A stretch of DNA of 64,000 bases from Pratylenchus scribneri (lineage: Eukaryota; Nematoda; Chromadorea; Rhabditida; Pratylenchidae): contig JAQSEB010000041.1 of NCBI GenBank assembly GCA_030063045.1, positions 1,054,001 through 1,118,000 of the forward strand. Reading direction: 5' to 3'. Shown one piece after another: positions 36,496 through 46,580 of this stretch (position 1 is the stretch's first letter; the number at the start of each line of letters is the position of its first letter). The notes under the pieces are model-generated. The model was not told the origin of the DNA. It searched no databases and saw nothing but the letters and a program-made list of their open reading frames with translations. Position numbers and translations under genes: made by a program.

Positions 36496-37603
36496 ATGTA
36501 TTGGCAAACAGCCTCAAAATCAAAAAAGGGCGACAATGAACAGAGAGGGCGACTGAAATCATCAGGTTTCAATGGAAATTTCAATTTTTTTTAATATTCT
36601 TAAAAAAATATAGATGTGATGAATGCGGTTGAGGAGCGCATTGAGTATCTCAAGGAATCGGGCCGCGATGAGGAGGCCGATTGTTTGAATGCAATTCAGT
36701 ATGATGTGCTTTCAAGATTTATTCGGGAAAAAAATGTGCAACATTGTATATTCTATTTCTAGTTCTATTAAAAACTTATTCCAGTGTTATTTGATTCTGC
36801 TGAGATTATGCGCAAAACTTCGAGAGCGTGGATTGAACAATTTGTGACTTTTGCAGAAGAGAGCGATGCCAAGTTGATTCATTTAATTCTCGACGAAAAT
36901 AGGAAATTGAAACCTAAAGTGATGGAATCCATTGTAGACATTTTCTTCACCCTGGCGCATGTCCTGCATATGGTAAGCTTATTTTTAATATTAAGTTTAT
37001 CTGATATGAAAATATAATATCAATGACAATTTATTTTTAAGAAAAAACTTGCTCAAAAAGAGGAAGAACTGAAAAGAATCCATGCCCAAGAAGTTGAAAA
37101 ATTGGTTTTACAAATTGTAAGGCCTTTCAATCAAGTAAATAACATTATTAATAATTTTATTTTAAGAAACAAGCAAAAAGTGTCTTTACGGTACGACAGG
37201 CCTTGGAAGAAGCAGCCGGTGCACCCCCGCCAAAAGAAGGTGCTATCCCGGATACGAAATACTATTTTTGGCAGAAGTTCGCAACTGATAAGCGTTTGCA
37301 ACATATTTTCGAAAAACATTTCAACCGCCGAAATTGGAATGGCGAGGAAATTGGATCCAGAGATGACAAAGTGGCCATTGCTGCGAAACTCTTCTCCGAG
37401 TGTTGGGCCAAGTCAAGCGAAACGGTTTATTATCTATTTTTTTAGAAACACATATTTTTCAGGTACATTTTCGACCAAATTCGGCACCTGAAATTGGCGG
37501 TGGGATAGTGGCGAACAAAATGCACTTCAGGAATCATCAGCAGGTGTTTTTGCAAGTTATTGCGGAGTATTTGGGAAGAGGAAACGTCATATGGCTTGAA
37601 TGA
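36496..37603 (+). CDS. Orphan 287-residue protein in a gene cluster
   Basis: The six exons are 36496-36565, 36614-36745, 36785-36972, 37042-37116, 37167-37424 and 37463-37603, with matching phases. I do not recognise a family. It is predicted soluble and mostly helical: an N-terminal acidic helix (VEERIEYLKESGRDEEADCL), a central helical region ending in a lysine/glutamate-rich coil (KKLAQKEEELKRIHAQEVEK), and a C-terminal part with aromatic and basic residues (TKYYFWQKFATDKRLQHIFE, NRRNWNGEE). There is no signal peptide or membrane segment. It lies 183 bp after SMCR8 and 275 bp before the Cramped-like gene on the same strand, and is flanked by a duplicated copy of the SMCR8 3' end. The first exon is short and its ATG is the least certain part. 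Confidence 0.6.
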
Positions 37604-37657
37604 TGAGCGGAAATAACCAAATCATGACATTTGACGACCAACATTCCCAAATTAAAC

Positions 37658-37830
37658 AGAAATGCCTTTTATAATTCAACGATTTTAATTTTCTTTTTTT
37701 TCGAATAAATTTTATACATTTCATTTTGATTTTAATATTAATTTATTTTAATTGTAAATGTTAATATTTAATATTTTTAATTATATCAAATTTAACTTTT
37801 TATATATAAGATCAATAAATAAAAACCTCT
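37658..37830 (+). repeat. Duplicated SMCR8 3' end, copy 2
   Basis: It contains aatgccttttataattcaac, gattttaattttc and tatcaaatttaactttt, matching 36283-36457. It includes the remains of the SMCR8 C-terminal codons and stop but is no longer attached to an SMCR8 frame. It probably serves as the 3' UTR of the orphan gene. Confidence 0.75.
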
Positions 37831-37877
37831 AATTCGATAATAATGTAATTAATTTTAAGCATTTTTTTTTACAGAAA

Positions 37878-40800
37878 ATGGCACAACAGCTACAACCAAC
37901 TTCATCCTCCTCATCATTTATTCTTATATCGCCGAAGAAAGCAGCGGCAGAACAACAAATTTCCGCTGGCATTGCCACAACAGAGGATCGACCGATGGAA
38001 ACAGTGTCCCGTCGGCGAATGGCTTTTCGACCAAACTCAATAAAGCGGAACAATCTGATGCTAAATAATTTGCAAAAAATGGATGGCAATGATGCGAGGC
38101 AGCAACAACCGCCACAAATTCAAGAGACCTCCGAAAAATCAATACAAAATCAATCTCAACAACAGCAGCAATTAAATAATCCGGTAGGGAACACTGAAAT
38201 GATGGACAAATCCCGACGAATTCAATGGACGCTGCCCGAACAATCCGTTTTTTATGAAGCTTTAAAAGTGGTTTGTAAAATAATTTTTATAATATTTTAA
38301 TTAAATTAAAAGATGGTTTATTAATGTGACCAAGAAAGAATAAATATGTTTAAAATAATTATAACAGTTTAAATGGTTTATTCTATATTTCACAAACCAT
38401 ATTGGATAGATCACGCCAAGACGCATTGAATGATATATAATTTGGTAATGGTTTAGTCGAAATTAAAGGGTTTTAAACTGTGGTTTTTAACCATTTAATC
38501 TAATTTTGGTTCAAAGTTAAGTTCGAATTGGTTGAACATGGTTTGACTAAATTTAAAGTAGTTTAAACGGTTAAACCGGTTTTGATTTTAAACCTTTTAA
38601 TCCGGTTTTGGTTTATTGGTTCAAAACTATGTTACAATTGATTAAAGCGGTAATAGTCTAGTTGATGTCACATATTTTTTCTAAAAAAAAATTTTTCGTT
38701 TTATTTTTGGCTAAAAACGCGTATTTAGATGTTTTCGGTGATGGGAAATCCGAATCTAGCATTTATTTTACATGAAATATATTTCCTGAAGCAGCATAGG
38801 TTCACAAACCGGTTTCGAAAAAATTGACTTTGTTATTTTGGGACATATTATATATCATTCGACGCGTATCGATGAGCTAATAACCAATCTGTAATTTGCT
38901 TTGCCTAAAGCCCAAAACTAAAAATGTTATGAGACCATTTAAAATTTCATAAGGTGTAAAGGCGGCCTGATAGACTAAAATGGCCATAACTTTTTTTGGT
39001 TTTGGGTTTTATGCGTAACCGATTACAGATTTGTGATCAGCTCATCAAAACGCGTCGATTGATATACAATTTGACCCAAAATACCAAAGTTCATTTTTTC
39101 GAAACAGGTTTATAAACCTATACTGGTTCAACCAACAAAGATTATGAAAAACTAATGCCAAATTCGGATTCTATATCATCGAAAATCCCAAAATGAACGT
39201 TTTTAGCGAAAAATAAAACTAAAAATTTTTATTGAAAAAAAAATGTGTGATACCAACTAGACTATTACCATTAAAGCTAATAATAATAAGCCAAAATAAT
39301 CAAATGATGCGTCTAGAAGAGATCTATCTTCTATCGATTGGATATATGGTTCGGAGGTCTAGGACCAACCATTGAACCGTTATATTAAATATTTCCGTAT
39401 TTAATTAAAAATACTTATTTTTAGCATGGAAAAGATTTTGATGCCATTGCCAAATTTATGAACAAAAGAAAAATCAACAAGGACAAGGAACAAATTCGCA
39501 ATTTTTTCCTCAACAATTATAAATGTTAATTTCATTTTTTTAAAATAAATTTTAATTTTTTTTTTAGTATGGAAGGGAAAAGCACAAATTGATGAATGTG
39601 AATGGGCCAACATTCCACGGGATTCCCGTGAGCTTTTCTTCGTTATAAATGGTTGTGAATGGCGAAAACGAGTGGAATCTTCATTTGACCAACAAAAATT
39701 CAAGCAATTAATTTTGGATGGCGTCGTCTCATTTCGGCCGAAGAGGAAGAAATTTATCATTACAATTCGAACACCGTGCTTAAATATTTTCCATGTAAGT
39801 TCAAAAACGTGTAATCATAGGTCTTAAAGCTTTATTTAATCTCAAGGTTTTTTGAAATAAAATTTTTGTAAATTTGGTAGCCATGACCATCTATTATATG
39901 TAATTTTAAGAGAAGAAAATCGATAATTAAATGGTTTATTGATTTATTAATTAGTCAATTTGATAAATAATAAAATTTTGCTTATTTTATTAAATGTAGA
40001 CATTTTTTATAACTAGGGCTTCCAAATTAATGGATATAAAATCACGAAAAATGGCCATTAAAAATGGATATAAAATCGTGAAAAATGGATATAAAAATGG
40101 AAATAGACCTGAAAAATGGACATAAAATGGAAATAAAATTTTTATCAAAAGGTTCAAAATGGTGAAAAAAAAAGCTCAATTGTAGTTAAAATTGCAAATA
40201 AGATACATTTCCAAATTTTCGAGGGTAAATCTCATTCGATTATCAGAAAGAATAGATTTGTAAGTAGAGAATAAGTTTGGGGGAAATATCGCATTCAATG
40301 TTATGGCCAGAAAGGATTTGACAAATTTGGGCCATGGTTTCAATTCCGGGATTATTCGAAATAGCTTGTGATTATTTCTTTTTCGATCAGCTACTTCACC
40401 AATGGCACGGCCGTAGCCAGGGGGGCGCAGGGGGCCTCCCTCCCCCCCCCATCGGCGCGAAGCGCCAAAAAAGAGTAAAGGGGGGACCATTTTGTTTTTC
40501 GATTTTCATAAAAATTCAATAAAATTTTCGCTCTTTTTAGCCAATTTTTTTCGTGCGCGGCCATTTTTAACCCAAATTTTTCGCTGCGCGGCCATTTTTG
40601 CCCAAAATTTTTCTAAAATATGGGAAAAATGGAACAAAATGGAAAAAATGGATATAGGTGCGAAAAATGGAAAAAAATGGAAATAATGGATTATAAAATC
40701 AATGATTTTGTCAAGTATTGATGAAAAGAACATCAGATATGTGATTTTCAGGCCATAGTAAGCTTCTAAAAAAATAATGGATTTCCATTAATTTGGAAGC

Positions 40801-43789
40801 CCTATTTATAACAAATTTTTGTAATTTCACCAATTTGGACCAATCAATAAATCATATTGGAAGATTTAGATTGGTCAAAAATTGCGGGGCTTTAGCCATG
40901 AATTGTTGAAGGGGGAGTTGGGAAATTTCCGATTTTTGATAGAATTTTTCTTCATACTTTTAAATAATATTTATAAGTCTCCTTCTAGCCCAAAAACCTT
41001 GAAATTGAGATGCAATTCCCTCCTACCCAAAATAAATGAATTAAATTTATTTTTAGACGACAAACGGGGTGCCGACATTCCAACCCACGTTGATTGCAAA
41101 TTGAAACCACTGAACAATGGGGACAGGGAATATATTGTTAGCCAATGTGAACAGAATCCATATATTCAACTGCATTTGAACATAAATGACAAAATTGCAT
41201 CAATATTTGATTTTTTGGCAAAGAAATGGCTTCCAATTCAGCATCGAATTGTTTGTACATTAAATTAAATTTAAATGGTTAAAGATTACTAGATCTCAAA
41301 ACCCTATAATCAATCGATAGATCTCTTAAGAGACGCATTATTTGATAATGATTTTGCTTTACATTAATTTTGAACCAAAAAACCAAAAGTGGTTTAAAAG
41401 GTTTAAAACCAAAAGTGGTTTAAAAGGGTTTAAAACCAAGAGGGGGTTAAGTGGTTTAAAACCCTTTATTTTTTGATCAAACCATAACCAAATTACAATC
41501 AACGCATTTTGATGAAATTATCTATTGGGTATAAGGTTTAGGGGTCTAGAAAAAACCATTGAACCGTTAAAATAAATTTCAACTCATATTTAAAATAATC
41601 AATAAGTAATTTTTAGAAGGACAGCAACGACCCAGTGGAATTGGCCATGTTGGATGATCGAATTAAGCTGTTTGTGGATGGGGGAACACAAATTCACAAA
41701 ATTTTGATTGGAATTGATGAGGAAAATTCACCGCTACTTTCCGTGAATCGACTCAAAAAGGATGTCCAGCTGAGGCAATGCGGCGAAAATAGCGGAGAAG
41801 TGCCGCAATGTTCGTCTGCAGAACAGAATAATGGTTGGTTAAATGATTTTTGAATACCATATTTTAGTAGAATTACTTAATTTCGTCTAGAAATTTAGTG
41901 TAAAATTAAATTGAAACCTGCTGAAGATGAACAACAGCCGTCAACTTCAAGCAGTTCAATAGCCAAAAATGCACCAGTGAATAGTAGGAATGACATTATG
42001 GAGGCAGAGAAGATGCGATTCATTCAACAAATTAGGGAGCAAACGACACGAAGGCCACCGAGGAGACAAATCAAATTGGTACATGATGGTCAAAAGGTAA
42101 AGATTTATGTTAATTTTAAGGACTGTAAATTTACAAAAATGGTTGAATTTACATCCATTAAAAAATCGATAAATTTAAAACCCGAAATTTTTTATTTTTT
42201 GGCCAAATAACACAAAAAATAGGAGAAAGAATGAAAAAAAAGCTTTTACTAAAAGATAAAATTTTGTCAAAAATATCTTTTTACGGCCAAAAAACTTGTG
42301 ATTAAATCAGGCGCGGGCTTCTTTAACATTCCAATCAAACTCTAACCCAAGGGCATATAGCCAGGGGGGGGGGTTGTTAAAAGGATCCGTAAAAGGAGGA
42401 AAAAAATGAAAAATTTCCTTTTATTAATAGTTGTATAAAAAATATCCGCTGATTTTTATAATTTTTTCCAAAATTTTCATTATTTTATCCTGAAAATTGC
42501 CAAAAAAATTTCGCTCGCGAATAGCTCGAAATTTTAAATTTTCTAAAATAAGCACCCTAAAAATATTATTTTGATTAGTCCCTCCCGAAAAAATTTCAGG
42601 CTACGCCTTAGCCCTAACCTAGCCTTAACATAAACTTGTAAGCTTATAGGTTATTTTTCTGGCCACTTATGCCTCAAAAATAATTTTAGAAATTAATATT
42701 AGATTTATCCTATTTTTAATTAAATTAATAAAAATTCATTTTTAGATTTGCAATAGATTGCAGCAGCGACCACCACCTCAAATGGGTGTTGGCCAATTAT
42801 TATCAAAATCCGACCAAAACCAAGGAGGATTGGCAAGATTTATCGTCATAAATGGTGTTATCACCCAATTTGATGCTCAAGGCGGTGTTATTGGTCATCA
42901 ACAAATCAACAATTCACCGCAACAAAATGGCATCCTCTTAAATGGAGGCATTGGGGCAAATAACATTGTTGAAGGAGTTGACCTTAACCAACAAAATCAA
43001 CAGCGACCATGTTTTGTGGCAACGGATTTCTCTTCACCAGCAGAACCGCCTAAAAAAGTGAGCAAAAAACATAAATTAATAAGTAAAGGGGGGATTTTAG
43101 GTTTTGAACTATTTTTGGATGAATCAGATTTGATGAGAAAAGCAAAAAAAATGTTTTTGAGCATTTAATTCATGTTTTTGGGGCGTAATTTTTGACCTAT
43201 TTAATTTATTTAACTAGGGCCAAGGCTCAAGGGGGTTTTGAGAATTGCCCACACAAAATATATTTTTGGAAAGCCTACATTCTTGCAGAGTTCCTTTTCT
43301 CCTGGCCCAAACCAAATTCTCAAAAGCAAAAAAAAATTTACCTACAAAAAGTGAAAAAGTTTCATTTTTAAACCGCTTTTGTCTAGGCTAATTTTAAAAA
43401 TTAAATTACTTCATTTTTCAGCGAATAAACTTGACGATGAATCAAAGCAGCCATCATCCGGCGATTATCGATTTGGCTGGGGAAATATCAATGGATTCCA
43501 TTTCACTGGCATCTCCATTTCATTCATCAACAATTTTGGACACATCCCCGAATAAAAGTTTACCCCATGATGTGAGGGATGCGATGAGTGAAATGTTGAA
43601 GGAATCATCCGGTAAATAATTTGAATTGATTTAAATGTGCTTATTTTAGTTGATTATTGCAAAAAATTTGAGCGCCTTACCCGAATGCACCGAGAAATTG
43701 CCTCACCAATATCAACAACAAAATTATCAGCAACGAATAGTAGCCACAATATGATTAATCAAGATCAAAACATTATTGACATTGTTTAA
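37878..43789 (+). CDS. CRAMP1: Cramped/CRAMP1-like SANT-domain chromatin protein
   Basis: The nine exons are 37878-38270, 39425-39524, 39568-39794, 40978-41250, 41617-41833, 41927-42096, 42746-43057, 43422-43611 and 43650-43789, giving about 673 residues. A polar, Gln-rich N-terminus precedes a SANT/Myb domain at about 113-175 (IQWTLPEQSVFYEALKV, HGKDFDAIAKFMNKRK, KDKEQIRNFFLNNYK). A second conserved block (IPTHVDCKLKPLNNGDREYI, NPYIQLHL, IASIFDFLAKKW) matches the segment after the SANT domain in animal CRAMP1/Cramped. Cramped is a chromatin regulator linked to Polycomb-type silencing and histone gene expression. The C-terminal third is Gln/Asn-rich and low in similarity, ending NQDQNIIDIV. 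The junction between exons 5 and 6 (41833/41927) rests on a weak acceptor and may differ. Introns 3 and 6 hold transposon-like repeats. Confidence 0.8.
38345..39395. mobile_element. Family C element containing another nested palindrome
   Basis: The outer arms (ataacagtttaaatggttta; tagatctcatc-type segments; right end ccattgaaccgttat) enclose an inner 0.6-kb palindrome at about 38650-39272. The inner arms are gtaatagtctagttgatgtc and gaccaactagactattacc-like sequence, with ttttggctaaaaacgcg mirrored by cgtttttagcgaaaaata. It lies in Cramped-like intron 1. Confidence 0.6.
40015..40803. mobile_element. Inverted-repeat element with agggcttccaaattaatgga ends
   Basis: A terminal inverted repeat of about 20 bp (agggcttccaaattaatgga and tccattaatttggaagccct) bounds 789 bp. 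The interior is degenerate aaaatggatataaaa repeats. A G/C-rich segment (ggccgtagccaggggggc, 40408-40500) looks like a separate insertion; a related gccaggggggggggtt stretch lies at 42358. It is in Cramped-like intron 3. Confidence 0.65.
41272..41575. repeat. Family C palindromic element
   Basis: It carries caatcgatagatctcttaag and the mirror atgaaattatctattgggt, and a tandem aaccaaaagtggtttaaaag core. It lies in Cramped-like intron 4. Confidence 0.6.
42345..42615. repeat. Repeat with gccagggggg and gctacgcc ends
   Basis: The segment from gcatatagccagggggggg to caggctacgccttagccc resembles the insertion at 40408-40500 and is probably a decayed transposon fragment in Cramped-like intron 6. Confidence 0.4.
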
Positions 43790-45290
43790 AGAATCAGAGG
43801 AGAGGCCTTTATTTTGCCACCTTAATTGGCCTCTATTTTTTGCAATTTTTATGAAATTAATTTACATTTTGCATAAACTTTTTTTCTCATATTTTTATTT
43901 GAATTTTATATATGTATATTCCATTTTACAATATTTATTAATTTGTCGATGTTGAAAATGGCGAAATAATTATAGCAATACATTATTTCGGTCCTTAAAC
44001 CCATAAGACATGTATGCATTAGGCGATCGTCCCTATCTAATAAAATATTGAATCTCAGTTAATTAGAACTTAGAAGGATAACATAAGAGAAGAATAGGGA
44101 GGGCCCCGTTCACACAAGACCATGTCGCGATGCAAGGTTGCAATGCAACAAATAAGGTGGCAGGGGAGAAGCTTGGGCAGTAAATGGCAATTTGCCAAAT
44201 GTCCATATTTTCAAATTTACACAAATTTTCTATAAAATATGGTATTGTGATTGTGGGTCCACTTTTAATTTATAAATTAATCGGCAAAAAATTAGCATTA
44301 ATGGAGTATTTTTTCATCTATTTCTAAAATATGTCACGTTTGACAAATTTAAATTTCATTGCTATGATATTTTGACTCGATCTAGCTCATACGCAAAAAA
44401 ATAGTTACAGCGTACAGACAATTTCGTTTTCGTTACCATCTGCGCGAGAACAGTTGCTTTACTCGCCTCTGTCTTTTAAATTTTATATTTTATATAGTTA
44501 GAAGGAAAGCGTAAGCCGCCAATATATTTTTTGAAACGAAAAGTGAATCGATAAATTTAATCAATAAGCATGTACAGTATGTTGAGAGATATTAGGGTCT
44601 CTCCACTAAAAACGTCTCATCAGTGTTTTTGACGAGCCGTAGCTCATCATCCATCATCAACCTATTTATTAACCAATTTAAACGATCTTAAAATGCATTA
44701 AAATAACCCTAAGTATTGGCTATCCATTGGTTTATTGATCATCCTAAACTAATGTTTTGGTCAATATATGACCGTAAATACGGAAACAAAGGCGATTTTT
44801 CTGTTTTTGGCCACATCTTGGCCAAAACTTTACTGTTTTGGATGGTCAATATATCAACGGATAACCAATAGACAGGGCTATAAAATACACTTTAGATCGT
44901 TTAAATTGATTAATTGGCTGATGAGCTCTACGGCTCGTCAAAAATCACAGAGACGCTTATGACGAGACTAATGCCCCTCGCCATTATTGTACGTGCAAAC
45001 TTAAGGTTTCCTGAATTTAACCCATGAATAAAGAGCCAACCTATGAGTGATCTAGTAGCATTAATTGCCAATTCAAAATATGTCCCCAGTTAACCAATAA
45101 CTACTTAAAATCTGAAACCGACCCTAATGAATCGATTGAACGCTAGATTATGAGTTATGACAATCAGAACATGAAAAAATCGACCATAACTAATATATAA
45201 GTATAAAATTCACTTTCTATCCATTTATTTTTTTTTTTTTGCAAATCTACTAAGATTGTTTATTTTTCAGCAGATTAATATATTCATCAA
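43790..45290. other. Intergenic region with a family D element
   Basis: About 1.5 kb of AT-rich sequence lies between the Cramped-like stop and the small zinc-finger-like gene. Apart from the palindrome at 44594-44980 I see no coding frame. The gap is larger than in the clusters on either side, so a new promoter is likely here. Confidence 0.5.
44594..44980. mobile_element. Family D palindromic MITE
   Basis: It shares gacgagccgtagctcatcat, ggccacatcttggccaaaac and tttactgttttggatg with the nested element at 16588-16957. The ends are gggtctctccactaaaaacg and the complement of gaggggcattagtctcgtca. Confidence 0.7.
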
Positions 45291-45509
45291 ATGGAGAATT
45301 ATACGGATGAACAAATAACTCATTTGGCAAAGCTTTTTTCCGGCGGAAAATTTGAAAACATCGAATGTGAACTCTGTAAAGAATTGGGCGAAAATAAAAT
45401 GTGCATAACTTTCAATGGATTTAAACAACACATTGTGGCTATACACAAACACTCACACAAATTAAAGGCGGAACTTGACAAATTTCGAGTGAAAAACCGC
45501 TTTTTTTGA
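45291..45509 (+). CDS. Small C2H2-like zinc-finger protein, 72 residues
   Basis: A single exon runs from ATG 45291 to TGA 45509. A good acceptor (tttttcag) ends at 45271, upstream of the ATG, suitable for cis- or spliced-leader splicing. The middle holds CELC followed 17 residues later by HIVAIH, a loose C2H2 spacing, then basic helix sequence (HKLKAELDKFRVKNRFF). It lies 127 bp upstream of the next gene on the same strand. It could be a small nucleic-acid-binding protein. I cannot assign a family. Confidence 0.5.
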   Translation: MENYTDEQITHLAKLFSGGKFENIECELCKELGENKMCITFNGFKQHIVAIHKHSHKLKAELDKFRVKNRFF

Positions 45510-45636
45510 CTGACTCAGTCAGATATATAAGAATATGGCGTCCTCTTAGTTGACTCACTTTCGCTTTCTTATTAGTGAGCATTTCCCTCCTTCCCATTCA
45601 CAAATTCCACCAAAAAAACTAAAAAAAATACCCAAA

Positions 45637-46355
45637 ATGAGTGAACGGAAAAGTTGGAAAGAGTCAATTGTTTTGCCACGGCATTCCATTGATGAGATAT
45701 TCCAATTTTTGGTATTTATATTCAATCTAAATGGGATAATTGTTATACAAATCTAATTTTTTCTCAGGCATTGTAATTTGTAAAAATTGATCCTTTTAAA
45801 AATAATTCATCGAATTAGGCCTAAATTAATGGTATCAGTGAAGTCAAATCTAAGTAAAAATTGAAATTAATTAAAAAATATAAATTGATCATAAAATTTT
45901 TAAAAAAAATTAAAAAATGAATTGTATTGAAATGAATACTCGTCGTCTAATTTCAGAAACGTCCAAATCCGCAGCCAAAGGTGTCAACAACAAAGCCGGA
46001 GGCGGCAACGAACATGTATGTGGATCTATCGGAATTTGGCCCACAAGATAAAGATAAATTGGTTGCAGTCTTGCAAGACGGCAAAATTCTGATCACTGGA
46101 ATAAATCATCCAAACCAAGGTGGGTGATTAGGGTATGAGGATATGGAGCAAAAAATTAATCAAATTACAGTTGAACCATACCAATTCGAAAGTCCGCTTC
46201 CCGAGGATTTCCTGGCTATGGCGCAGGCAGCGGGTCTGGAGCGCATAAACATTTTCGATCAGTCGCTGGTACAAGGATTACTTACAATTGACCTCAAGGC
46301 TGTGTCGGCGGATATTGGTCAGCAGCAGCCAGCGACATCAAACGTGCAACGTTAA
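45637..46355 (+). CDS. Orphan 140-residue protein upstream of TRAP1
   Basis: The three exons are 45637-45711, 45957-46119 and 46171-46355, with consistent phases (0, 1). The N-terminus is basic (MSERKSWKESIVLPRH), then PNPQPKVSTTKPEAATNMYV, then a compact acidic/hydrophobic part (LVAVLQDGKILITGI; PLPEDFLAMAQAAGLERINI) and a Gln-rich end. There is no signal peptide, membrane segment or known motif. The codons of the last exon are more G/C-rich than the neighbouring introns, supporting a real gene. TRAP1 starts 225 bp downstream on the same strand, consistent with an operon. Confidence 0.6.
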
Positions 46356-46580
46356 GCAAGACAAGAAAATAGTAGTCAAATGATATGCCATATTTTGTTA
46401 AAACACGACGATTTATAATTTGTTGTTTTTTGTTACTTAAATAAAAGCTAAATTCAAATATTTCATATTTATATTGCTTGAAATCAAATTTATCATTTTT
46501 ATGATTAATTTAATCATATCGTCAGTTTTAATATATTAATTAATTTTATTCGATTTAAATTCATCCAGTCAGTGCAAAAA

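Noticed and set aside
40176..40733. Frames over 40.2-40.7 kb on both strands
   Set aside because: They lie within an inverted-repeat element in a Cramped-like intron and consist of degenerate aaaatgga repeats.
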